Assembly: GCF_014636235.1 (NCBI RefSeq) | Contig: NZ_BMDZ01000016.1 | Span: 1-64,000, forward strand | Direction: 5' to 3' | DNA from: Tistrella bauzanensis | GTDB lineage: Bacteria > Pseudomonadota > Alphaproteobacteria > Tistrellales > Tistrellaceae | Length of the DNA: 64,000 nucleotides | In this document: piece after piece, positions 49,869 to 60,200 of the stretch | Position numbering within the stretch: the stretch's first letter is position 1 | Layout of the letters: each line of letters opens with the position of its first letter | Notes under the pieces: generated by a model | The model's input: the letters and a program-made list of their open reading frames with translations, nothing else | What the model was told of the DNA's origin: nothing | The model's database searches: none | Made by a program: the position numbers and the translations under genes

Positions 49869-51881
49869 TCAGCGCGCCTCCCGCAGCATGATCCGGCGGC
49901 TGGTCATCGCACGCGCGCCGGTCTCATAGGTGATCTCGATATCCAGGGTCGTGGCGTCTCCGGGGCCGTACAGCGCCTCGATCAGCGCGCCATAGCGGCT
50001 CTCGATCAGCCCGCGACGCAGCTTGCGGGTGCGGGTGATCTCGCCGTCATCCGCATCGAAATCCTTGTGCAGATTGGCGAAGCGGCGCACACGTTCACCC
50101 TCGGGCAGCACGCCGTTGGTGCGCGCCACCGCCTCGCCCACCAGATCCAGCACCTTCGGGTGCTGCGACAGGTCGGCATAGGATGTCCAGGTGACGCCAT
50201 GTCGCTGCGCCCACTGGCCCACCGCCGCCTCGTCGATGCAGATCAGCGCCGCCAGATGCGGCCGCCCATCGCCAAACACCGCCGCATTGCGGATATAGGG
50301 GCTGAACTTCAGCCGGTTCTCGACATGGCCGGCAATGAAGCGCGCGCCGCCGGTGGTGTGGCGGACATCGCCCATCCGGCCCAGCACCACCAGTTCCCCG
50401 CCGGCCTCGAGGTGACCGGCATCGCCGGTGCGCAACCAGCGCCGGCCGGCGTCATCCGTCACCAGGGTGTCGTCACCGGCGGCGGCGGCACCCAGATAGC
50501 CGTTGAACACCGATCCGGCGCTGATCAGGATCTCGCCCTCGGCCGATATCCTGACCGCCACGCCGGGAAGCGGCCGGCCGACACTATGCGGCATGGCCTC
50601 GCCGCCGGTCTGGCAGACCACCAGCGCGCAGCTTTCGGTCTGGCCATAGAACTGCCGAAGGTCGATGCCCAGCGCGCGGAAGAACACATAAGTGTCCTCG
50701 CCGATCGCTTCGCCGCCGGTATAGGCGCGGGTGGCGCGCGACAGACCCAGATGATCCTTGATCGGGCCAAAGATCACCGGCTCGCCGACAGCGCGCAGCA
50801 TCCGCCGCATCATGCCCGGCCGGCGGCCGGCCAGGCGGTCGCGCTCCATACCGGTCGCCAGCGCCATGAAGCGCTGATAGACCGCGCGCTTGAACGCCGT
50901 GCTCTCCTCCATGCCAACCTGCACCCGGGTCAGCATCAGATCCCAGGCGCGCGGCGCCGCCAGATACAGGGTCGGCGCCACTTCCCTCAGGTCTCGGGCC
51001 ACGGTTTCCTGGCGCTCGGGAATGTTCACCACGAAGCGCTGCGCCATGGCGCCGGCGATGCTGAACACGAAATCGCCCACCCAGGCCATCGGCAGATAGG
51101 CGATGTGTTCGTCGCCCGTGCGGAAGCAGCCGCCTTCGGCTGCCGCCGCCGCCGCCGCCAGCGCCTGACCATGGCGGATCGGGATGCCCTTGGGCACGCC
51201 GGTGGTGCCAGATGAGTGCAGCAGCACCGCGATATCGTCGGCGCCGGCCCGGCCCATGATGTCGTCCATAAGCCCCGGTTCGGCCGCGAGCCGCGCCCGA
51301 CCGCGCGCCGCCAGATCGGCCAGCGCCACCAGCCCGGGCTCGTCATAGCCGGCGATGCCGCGCGGATCGTCATAGATGATCGTCGCGGGCAGGCCCGATG
51401 TAGCGCGCAGCGCCAGCAGCTTGTCGGTCTGCTCCTGATCCTCGGCCAGCGCGAAGCACGGCTGCGCGATGCGGGTGAAGTGCACCAGTTCCTCGGGCGG
51501 CACGTCGGGGAACACGGGCGATGCGAAACCGCCCAGCGCCATGGCCGCGACCGATCCGAAATACAGCGCCGCCCGGTTGTCGCCCAGCACCGCCAGGGCA
51601 TCGCCCCGCCGGAAGCCCAGCGCGTCGAGCCCGGCCGCGATCGCCGCCACCCGGTCGCGATAATCACGCCAGTCATAGGTCTGCCAGATGCCCAGCGCGC
51701 GCTCGCGCAGGGCCGGCCGATCGCCATGATCGCGGGCATTCGCCGCCAGGATCGTCAGCACGCTGGTTCCGCGCCCGCTATCTGGCGGTGCTAGCGGGCC
51801 GGCTTGCGGCTGCGCCGGCCGGTCGGCGGCAGGCGCAGCCAGCCGTCCGCCATGGGGTTCTGCCAACCGCTCAGGCCGCAC
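49869..51881 (-). CDS. Long-chain-type AMP-dependent acyl-CoA synthetase
   Basis: The protein has up to 670 residues. The phosphate loop is LLHSSGTTGVPKGIPI, with YLPMAWVGDFVFSIAGAM, TRAYTGGEAIGEDTYVFFRALGIDLRQFYGQTESC and WLRTGDAGHLEAGGELVVLGRMGDVRHTTGG. Relatives of this kind often sit inside Liv-type transporter operons. The annotated GTG start at 51881 overlaps livG by 11 bp; the first about 38 residues are Pro/Ala/Arg-rich and the true start may be near VLTILAANARDHGDRPALRE. It probably activates the imported acid as its CoA thioester. Confidence 0.88.
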   Translation of the reverse strand: MRPERLAEPHGGRLAAPAADRPAQPQAGPLAPPDSGRGTSVLTILAANARDHGDRPALRERALGIWQTYDWRDYRDRVAAIAAGLDALGFRRGDALAVLGDNRAALYFGSVAAMALGGFASPVFPDVPPEELVHFTRIAQPCFALAEDQEQTDKLLALRATSGLPATIIYDDPRGIAGYDEPGLVALADLAARGRARLAAEPGLMDDIMGRAGADDIAVLLHSSGTTGVPKGIPIRHGQALAAAAAAAEGGCFRTGDEHIAYLPMAWVGDFVFSIAGAMAQRFVVNIPERQETVARDLREVAPTLYLAAPRAWDLMLTRVQVGMEESTAFKRAVYQRFMALATGMERDRLAGRRPGMMRRMLRAVGEPVIFGPIKDHLGLSRATRAYTGGEAIGEDTYVFFRALGIDLRQFYGQTESCALVVCQTGGEAMPHSVGRPLPGVAVRISAEGEILISAGSVFNGYLGAAAAGDDTLVTDDAGRRWLRTGDAGHLEAGGELVVLGRMGDVRHTTGGARFIAGHVENRLKFSPYIRNAAVFGDGRPHLAALICIDEAAVGQWAQRHGVTWTSYADLSQHPKVLDLVGEAVARTNGVLPEGERVRRFANLHKDFDADDGEITRTRKLRRGLIESRYGALIEALYGPGDATTLDIEITYETGARAMTSRRIMLREAR

Positions 51882-52767
51882 GGGTCCGCCCCTTCCCCAG
51901 ATAGGCCGCGACCACCGCCGGCTCGGCGATCACCGCATGGGGGTCGCCCTCGGCAATCGGCTCGCCATAGCTCAGCACCAGCAGGCGGTCGCACAGGGCG
52001 GTCACCACGTCCATGTGATGCTCGATCAGCAGCACCGCGGCGCCAAAGGCGTCGCGGGCGTCCAGGATGAAACGGGCCATGTATTCCTTCTCTTCCTGGT
52101 TCATGCCGGCCATTGGTTCGTCCAGCACCAGCAGTCGGGGCTCGGCTGCCAGTGCCCGCGCCAGTTCCACGCGCTTCTGCAACCCCAGCGGGATCACCTC
52201 CACGGCCATATCGCGGACATCCTGCAATTGCAGGAAGTCGATGATGTCCTCGACATGGCGGCGGTGGCGGATCTCGGCCGGCCGCGCCCAGACCGGATAG
52301 AACAGCGATTTCAGCGCGCCGGGCCGCATGTGGATGTGCCGGCCGACCAGGATGTTGTCGAGCACGCTCATGCCCCGGAACAGCGCCAGATTCTGGAAGG
52401 TCCGGGCGATGCCCAGCTGCGCGATGCGGTGCGGCTTCAACCCCTTCAGGTCGCGGCCATCGAACATGACCCGGCCGGCATCCGGCGGATAGAAGCCGGT
52501 GATGGCATTGACCATGGTGGTCTTGCCGCTGCCATTCGGCCCGACCAGCCCGAAGATCTGGCCGGGGCTGATCGCGATCGACACGGATTTCAACGCCTTC
52601 AGCCCGCCGAACGACCGGTCTATGCGGTCGCAGACCAGCAGAGGCGGCGCGCCGGTTCGCGACCGCGCGGCCGCGTCGGACGGATCGGTGGACATGGCGG
52701 GGCCTGCGTCGGCGCGCGGCAGATCAGCCGGGCCGGCAGCCTCGCGAACGAGGGTCGGTGCGGTCAT
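51871..52767 (-). CDS. livG: Liv-type ABC transporter ATPase LivG
   Basis: The protein has 298 residues. Walker A is GLVGPNGSGKTTMVNAI, followed by GIARTFQNLALFRGMSVLDNILVGRH, PLGLQKRVELARALAAEPRLLVLDEPMAGMNQEE and LLIEHHMDVVTALCDRLLVLSYGEPIAEG. The N-terminus is extended by about 40 residues compared with E. coli LivG. It is first gene of the importer operon; two TetR-type operators lie in the 342-bp gap upstream. Confidence 0.92.
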   Translation of the reverse strand: MTAPTLVREAAGPADLPRADAGPAMSTDPSDAAARSRTGAPPLLVCDRIDRSFGGLKALKSVSIAISPGQIFGLVGPNGSGKTTMVNAITGFYPPDAGRVMFDGRDLKGLKPHRIAQLGIARTFQNLALFRGMSVLDNILVGRHIHMRPGALKSLFYPVWARPAEIRHRRHVEDIIDFLQLQDVRDMAVEVIPLGLQKRVELARALAAEPRLLVLDEPMAGMNQEEKEYMARFILDARDAFGAAVLLIEHHMDVVTALCDRLLVLSYGEPIAEGDPHAVIAEPAVVAAYLGKGRTRAA

Positions 52768-53109
52768 CGGATTGGGGGGCCTTCTTCAGCGGCCGTATCG
52801 GCGGATGGCCATGCGCGTCGTGGCGCGGCGTGATCACGAACTTCGCGGGCGTCGCTGCCCCGGCCGAAGTCATCTCCCTGTCTGCGCGCCGGTTCTGCAT
52901 GTCTTGTTGTCCGGCGACATGCCTAGTGAACGTTACTCACTTTTATGAGTCAATGCAAAATGACAACGGCGGACGCATCATCCGCATGCCGGAGCAATTA
53001 TCCGGAATGAGAGGCAATATACTGCAATGCACGCAAAATTTCCGCACCGCACCACGGCGATGGCCGGATTCGCCTCCGGCATCGCGCGGACATTGTCAGT
53101 AAGTATGGT
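52768..53109. other. Promoter region of the Liv/CoA operon, no gene
   Basis: This 342-bp gap between the TetR gene and livG, both leftward, has no convincing ORF. It contains two copies of the 17-bp AGTRA-N7-TYACT palindrome, one in the middle and one at the TetR gene end. Confidence 0.7.
52925..52941. promoter_or_regulatory. TetR-type operator, copy 2
   Basis: AGTGAACGTTACTCACT has perfect AGTGA/TCACT arms with a 7-nt centre. It is 158 bp before the livG start and is the best of the three copies. Confidence 0.7.
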
Positions 53110-53114
53110 TCACT
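53098..53114. promoter_or_regulatory. TetR-type operator, copy 3
   Basis: AGTAAGTATGGTTCACT has the same spacing with one arm mismatch. It overlaps the last codons of the TetR gene. The centre-to-centre distance to copy 2 is 173 bp, so DNA looping is possible. Confidence 0.6.
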
Positions 53115-53841
53115 TATGTGCTGGCTGCGCCTCGATCCGGGCGATCGCCGCCTCCAGACGGTCCAGCAGACCGCAGGCAGGGTCGGGCTCGGCGGCGGCA
53201 GGCGGCGCCATGCCACGCACCAACGCGTCAGTCAATGCGTCGGCAATGGCGGGCACGTCGATGCGGCCACGGCCGCTCATGGCGCGCCACGCCACATGTT
53301 CCAGAGTTCCGAACACCAGATAGCGCACCAGCCGTACGGGGAAATCGGCCCGGACCTCGCCCCGCGTGATCGCATCCTGCACGATGGCCTGGGTGATGCC
53401 GGTATAACGGCGGTTCACATCCAGAATGATGGATTCGAAATAATCGTCATGGCTGCGGGCTTCGCGCAGAAATACTTTCGATATGCCCGCGTTCGTCAGA
53501 AGGTTCTGAAGATGGAAGCCGAAAATATACCGCAGCTTCTCATGAAATCCGGTGATATGCGGCAGATTCGCCTCTATTTCGACGATCAGACCATCGTAAT
53601 AGCGGACAAGAACCTGCCCGAGCAGATCCTTCTTGCTGTCGAAATGCTTGTAGATCGTGCCTTCGGCGATGCCCACCCGGCGCGCGATCTCGGAAATCGA
53701 CGCCCCCTCATAGCCACGCTCGGCAAACACGTCATGGGCGGTTTCCAGGATGGTGCGCGTCCGGGCCAGGGTTTTCGGCCGCACGCTGCGCTTGCGCGGC
53801 TCGGGCACATCGGCGCTGGTCTCGGGGCTGGTCTCGGTCAT
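53110..53841 (-). CDS. TetR-family transcriptional regulator
   Basis: The protein has 243 residues. The TetR_N HTH is ILETAHDVFAERGYEGASISEIARRVGIAEGTIYKHFDSKKDLLGQVLVRYYDG (about residues 30-85). The ligand domain (LPHITGFHEKLRYIFGFHLQNLLTNAGISKVFLREARSHDDYFESI) resembles fatty-acid or acyl-CoA responsive members. ATG 53841 is used; a TTG at 53850 is less likely, and no good ribosome site is visible. It stands upstream of the importer/CoA operon, whose promoter regions share one palindrome, so local repression by an acyl-CoA ligand is inferred. Confidence 0.9.
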   Translation of the reverse strand: MTETSPETSADVPEPRKRSVRPKTLARTRTILETAHDVFAERGYEGASISEIARRVGIAEGTIYKHFDSKKDLLGQVLVRYYDGLIVEIEANLPHITGFHEKLRYIFGFHLQNLLTNAGISKVFLREARSHDDYFESIILDVNRRYTGITQAIVQDAITRGEVRADFPVRLVRYLVFGTLEHVAWRAMSGRGRIDVPAIADALTDALVRGMAPPAAAEPDPACGLLDRLEAAIARIEAQPAHK

Positions 53842-54242
53842 CTTGGGCAACGGCGCTCCAGGTCACGGACAGGGCGGCCGGCCGGGCGATCAGGCCGCTC
53901 CCGTCTTCCTAGCATGCCCACCTTGCAGACTTCCATCGGCAACCGGCCCGATCCGGAACCACGCGGCATAGAGCGCGGGCGGTGAGTAGCCCGAATCGGG
54001 TCGGGTCGGATTGAGGGTCATCGCCCGGCGGCCGACCCGTCATATCATTATCCGCAATGAGCTCTCACCGGGGAACACTGGCCGCCACAACCTGCGTCAA
54101 CGAATATCCACCGACGCGGTAGCACGGCTTGCGGGTGACATGATCTTGCACCTAATGTGCGACCGGACAGGCACCATCCGGACGGCCGACAGGCCTTGAT
54201 CCGGGCAGCAGGAGCCGGGGTGCGTATGAAAGGTAAGGCGGC
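53842..54242. other. Divergent gap between TetR and NRPS genes
   Basis: These 401 bp contain no supported gene. An 11-bp palindrome CCCGAATCGGG lies near 53989, and a short GCAC-CTAAT-GTGC dyad near 54149. A TTGCGG/CTAATG pair around 54129-54157 could be a promoter for the NRPS gene but is weak. The in-frame TAA at 54234 marks the upstream limit of the NRPS reading frame. Confidence 0.5.
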
Positions 54243-57200
54243 GTGAGCGTGATTGGTCGGGTCGGGCCCAGCCTGCGACAGGATATGTCGGCGGTGATCG
54301 ATGCGGCGGCGCCGGCAGCGGATACCCCCGCGCCGTCATCCGCGCCGATGCCGCTGTCGGGCGCCCAGGCGGCCATCTGGGCCGAACTGGCGGCGGGCGG
54401 TGTCGCCACGACGTTCTATAACATCGCGGATCAGATCAGCCTGAACGGACCGCTCGATCTGGCGGCGTTCCGGGCGGCACTGTATCACGTCCACCGGACC
54501 ACCGATGGCCCGCGGCTGCGCTTCGCCGCCGATGACGGCGTGCCCGTGCAGTGGTTCGACGCCCGGCCCGGCCGGTTCGATTTCGCCCTGATCGACCTGT
54601 CGGATGCCGAAGACCCCGAGACGCTGTCCACCGAGGAATTCCACGCGCTGCGCCTGCGCCCGTTCGACCTGATGCATGGCCCGCTGAACCGGCACCGGCT
54701 GATCAGGCTTGCCCCCGACCGGCATTGCTGGATCCGCTGCTATCACCACCTGGTCACCGATGGCCTGGGCGGTGTGATGACCGCCGCCGCCACCGCCGCC
54801 GCCTATGATGCTTACAGGCAGGGGGCACCGCTGCCCGATCCGGCCTTTCTGCCCTATGGCGACCATCTGATGCGTGAGGCGGCCCATGCGGCGGGGGCAG
54901 CCGGGGCGGCCGATCTCGCCTATTGGCGCGCGCGGCTGGCCGGCGACATCCATCCCCACAGCTTCGGACCCGCCATGCGGCCGGGCGGCCTGCCCGCTGC
55001 CGCGGGCGCCCGCCGGGCCGCCATCCTCGGCACCGAAGCCCCGCCGCAATCGGTGGTCCGGCCACTGGGCACCGCCCGGATGGCGGCGTTGGACGCGCTG
55101 GCCGGCCGGCTTGGCATCAACGCACGCAGCAGCGTGATGCTGGCCCTGTTCCTGGCGCTGCTGGGCCGCAGCACCGGCACCGACACGCCGTCCTGCACCA
55201 CCCTGCTCAGCAACCGCCTGACCCGTGCCGACCGGCGCACGCTGGGCCAGTTCGCCTATACCGTGCCGTTCTGGACCCCGATCGACCCGGCCGAGAGCCT
55301 TGAGGATCTGGCCCGCCGGGTCGACGGCATCGCGCGCCGCGACCTCCGGCATATGCGGCTCGCCCCGGTGCGCTGGCGCGAGGCGGGTTTTACGCCGGCA
55401 TCGGCCATCGCCCGCGGCGCCACCTTCAACGCCATGGATTTCCCCGCCACGCTGGGCTTCGACGGGCTGAGCGTTGCGGTGCGCGACGCGGTTTTCGGGC
55501 CGCTCGACGATGTGCTCGCCTGTCTGCGAACCTTCGGCACCGCCGGCGGCGCCGATATGCAGTGGAGCTTTCCGCCGGCCCGCATCGACGCATCGGCCGT
55601 CGAGGCCCTGGCCGACAGTTATGAACGCATGCTCGATGCGGCACTGGCCGATCCGTCGCAACCGCTCCGCCAAGTGCAGGCGCTGGCGGCGGGGCCGGCC
55701 GCGATCGCCACGGCGCCGGTCATCGACGATGCCACGGTCTGGCGGCTGGAAGACGACATCACCCGGATTTTCGCCGGCCTGCTGCACAGCCCGGCGCTGA
55801 CGCCGGCCTCGGACCTCACCGATCACGGTCTGCATTCACTGCTGGCGATCCGCGCGCTGGGCCCGGTGACGCGCGCGCTGCGCAATATCGTGGCGGCCGG
55901 TCGTGACGTCACCGTCGCCGATGTCCTGGGTCATCCGTCACCAGCGGCGCTGGCAGCCCGCCTGCTCGACCGGCCGGTTGTGGCACGACCGCAGGCATCG
56001 ACGCCTGCCTTGTCCCCGGTGCCCGGCCCGGCCGCGGTTCCGACATCGCCCGCCGCAACCACCCCACCCTCACCCGTCGCCGCAATCGCCCCGCCCTCGG
56101 CCGGCGCCACACAGGCAGCCTTCCCCCTGCCGGCGATGCTGGAAGGCCAGTGGCTGGCCCGGCGCGACGCGGGGCCCGGCACCACCTATGCCATCGGCAT
56201 GATCTGCGATCTGCCGGCCGGCACCGGCCGCGCGGCGCTGATCGCGGCCCTGACCACGCTGATCGGCCGCCACCCTGCCCTGCGCTCCACCTTTGCCGAG
56301 GCGACCGACGGCCAGGTGGTGCAGCATGTCCACCCGGTGCCGGCGGTCATCCTGCACGGCTTCAACGATCCGCACGCCATGATGGCGCCCTTCGACCTGA
56401 CCACCGGGCCGCTGATCCGGTTCGGCTGGGACGAGGACGCGCCCGAGCGGCTGCGGGTGATGGTCGACCATATGGTGTTCGACGGCGAATCACGCGCCAT
56501 CCTGCAGCGCGAGCTGACGGCGCTTCTGTCGGGCGCGCCGCTGGCGCCGGCGCCCGATATGGCGGTGCTCGCCGATGCCGGATCGGGCGACCATGCCGCC
56601 ACCGAAGCCGCCCGCGCCTTCTGGGCCGATCGTCTGCCGCTGCTGCCCTGCCGGGCGCTGACCGCCGATCCCGACCCTGACGTGCAGCCGGCCACCGGCC
56701 AGGGCCGGCGCGCGATGACCCGGCTGTCGGCCGAGACCGCCCGCGCCCTGGGGCGGCTGACCGGCCGTGGCGCCACGCCGACCGCGATCTGGACCGCCAT
56801 CGTCGCCACCGCCCTCACCCGCCTGATCGACGACACCCCCCGCCTTGCCTTCGGCTTCCCCTTCGCCGGCCGCAATCGTGGCGGCACGACCGATGCGATT
56901 GGCTGTTTCGTCAACCTGCTGCCGGTGATCGCGGCGCCCGAGGACGGCGACACGCTGACCACGCTCGGACGCCGGATCGGGCTTGAACTGTCGCGGGTGC
57001 TGGCGGTTCAGGATTATCCGCTGTCCCGGCTGACCGCCGACTGGAGCCGCGCGGTGCCCGATCGCGGCCCGGCGCCCTTCGATGTGGTCTGCACGCTGGA
57101 AGGCGATCTCGCCGCTCTCGATTCCGCCGATCTTGCCATCGCGACCGGCAAGTTCCCGCTGCTGATCGGGTTGATGTGGCAGGGCGACGCGGCGGCGCTG

Positions 57201-60200
57201 AACATCGAGCACGATCCGGCCCGCTTCGGCACGGCCTGGGTCGACCGGCTGGCCCGGGTGCTACAGGCGGTGATCATGGCCGCCGCCGCCGACCCGGCCA
57301 CGCCGCTCGGCCGGCTGTCGCTGCTCGACGATGCCGACCGCGCGCTGATCGATGCGGTGAACGCCACCGCCACGTCTTATCCGCGCGATCAGGGCCTCGC
57401 CACCCGGCTCGACGCGGTGCTGACCGCCGATCCGGCGCGCCCGGTGATCGCCGATGACGATCAGACCCTGGATGCCGGCACGCTGCGCGCGCGCCTGGGT
57501 GGCGTCGCCGCCGCCCTGGAGGATGCCGGGGTCGCCCCCGGCGCGGTCGTGGGTCTGGCGGTCGACCGCGATCTTGGCGGCATCATCGGCCTGATGGGGA
57601 TCATCTGGGCCGGCGGCGCCTATCTGCCGCTGGCCACCACCTTCCCGATCGACACCGCCCGGCGGCTGCTGGCCAATGCCGGCTGCACGGTGCTGCTGGC
57701 GGATGACGCCGGGCTGGCACACTGGGCGGCGCTCGCCCCCGACATCACCCTGGTGCCGCTGACTGCTGCCATGCCGGTGGCGGCGGCACCCGGCCAGGCG
57801 CCGGCGCCGCGCGGTCCGGAAGACCTCGCCTGCATCCTCTATACCTCGGGCTCGACCGGCGAGCCCAAGGGTGTCGCCATTCCCCAGCGCGCCATCGCCC
57901 GGCTTGCCCATGGCGGCTTCTGCCGGCCGGGGCAGACCATGGCCCAGACGGCGCCGATCGCCTTCGACGCGATCAGCCTGGAATTGTGGGCGCCGCTGCT
58001 GAACCACGGCCGGGTGCGGATCATCCCGGCGATGACCATGTTCGATCCGCCGCTGCTGGAACGCTGCCTGCGCGATGGCCGGGTGGATGTGGCCTGGGTC
58101 ACCGCCAGCCTGCTCAACCGGATCATCGACGACCGGCCCCGGACCTTCGCCAGCCTGTCGCTGCTGTTGACCGGTGGCGAGGTGATCAGCCCCGGCCATA
58201 TCGCCCGGCTGATCGACGCCTGCCCCGGCATCACCGTGCTCAACGGCTATGGCCCCACCGAAAACGGCACCTTCACCACCACCCATATCGTCTCCTCAGC
58301 CGATCTCGACGGCGGCCCCGTGCCCATCGGCCGGCCGGTCGCCAACACCCGCATCCATGTGGTCGACGACCGGGGCCGGCCGGTGCCGCCGGGGGTGTGG
58401 GGTGACCTTCTGGCCGCCGGCGACGGCCTGGCCATCGGCTATGTCGGCCGGCCCGATCTGACCGCGCGGTCCTTCGTCACCCTGCCCGATATCGACGAAC
58501 CCCTGCTCTATCGCACCGGCGACCGGGTGCGGCTCCGCGCCGATGGCCTGCTGGAATTCGGCGGCCGGCGCGACGGCCAGCTCAAGATCCGCGGTCAGCG
58601 CATCGAAACCGCGGCCATCGAAGCGGCACTCGCCGCCCGGCCGGATGTGCGGAATGCGATGGTGATCGCCATCGGCGCCGGTGCCGATCAGACCCTGGCC
58701 GCCCTGGTCGCCGCCGACACCGCCGATCCTCAGGGCTGGCATCAGGCGGTGGCCGATCGCCTGCCCGCCTATATGATCCCGGCCCGGTTCGAGCGGGTCG
58801 ACCGGCTGCCGGTCAATGCCAATGGCAAGGCCGACCGCGCCGCCGCCGCCCGGCTTCTGGCGGGAGAGACGCCGGCGGCAGCGGTGGTTGCGGCCGCCAT
58901 GCCCTTGGCGTCCGGCCTGCCGGCCCTGCCCGACCGCCCGTTGGAAGACAGTTCGTTGGAGCGGGCGGTCGCTACGGCCTTCGCCACCCTGTTCCCCGGT
59001 GCCGATATCGATGCCGAGGCCGATTTCTTCGCCCTGGGCGGCCACAGCCTTGCGGCCATGCGGCTGTCGGGGCTGATCGACACGGCGACCGGCCGGCGCC
59101 CCGGCCTGGGCCAGATCATGGCCGGCCGCACGGTGCGGGCGATCGCGGCCGATCTGGCCACCCTGCCGGTGGTGGGTCCGGCGGCGATCCCGCACGCGCC
59201 CGGCCTGGATCATCCGCTGTCCAGCGGTCAGGCGCGGCTGTGGGTGCTGCAGAAGCTGCATCCGGGCCTTGCCACCTATTCGGTGCCGATGGTGCTGGAT
59301 TTGCGGGGCGCGCTCGACACGCAGGCGCTCGACCGGGCGCTGGTGGCGCTGGAAGACCGCCACCACGCGCTGCGCACCCGCTTCGTCGCCCGCGCCGACG
59401 ATGCCGATGGCGTGCGCCAGACCCTGGCCGCACCCGGCGCGTTGTCGCCGCGCCGGCTCACCCTCGACGCCGATGCCGCGACGGCCTTCATCGCGGCCGA
59501 GATTGCCCGGCCCTTCGACCTGGGCGCCGAGCCGCTGGCACGGGCGGCCCTGATCCGGCTGGATGATACCGGCCACCATCACTGTCTGCTGCTGGTCATT
59601 CACCATGCGGTCTGCGACGGCTGGTCGCTGCCGATCCTGCTGCGCGACCTTGGCACGCTCTATGAAGCGCAGTTGGCCGGCCATCAGGCAGCGGGCACCG
59701 CCCCACTGCCGCCGCTGACCCGCCAGTTCACCGATATCGCGGTCTGGCAGCGGGCGCGGCTGGCGGCGCCAGAGGGCCGGGCGCTGATCGCGCGCTGGCA
59801 GGCACGGCTGACGCCGGTGCCGGAAGCCCTGGCGCTGCCGACCGATTACCCGCGCCCCGCCCTTCGCAGCTTTGCCGGCGCCGTGGTCAGCCGGGTGCTG
59901 CCACAGGCGGCCACCGCCTGCATCGACCGGGTCGCCGGTGCCGCATCGGTGACGCCGTTCACGGTGATGGCGGCGCTGCTCCAGATTCTGCTGCACCGCA
60001 TGACCGGGCAGACCGACATCGCCCTGGGCCTGCTGGTCAGCGGCCGCGCGGCACCGGTGCCACAGGATGTCGTGGGCTTTCTGGTCAACACCGTGGTGCT
60101 GCGCCAGCCGGTCGACCCGGCGGCGGCCTTCGCCACCCATCTTGCCGTCACCCGCGACCGTCTGGCCGAGGCGATCGCCGATCAGGACGCGCCGTTCGAA

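Noticed and set aside
48993..51215. 740-codon rightward ORF over livH and the ligase gene
   Set aside because: Antisense shadow with His/Gln/Asp-rich composition.
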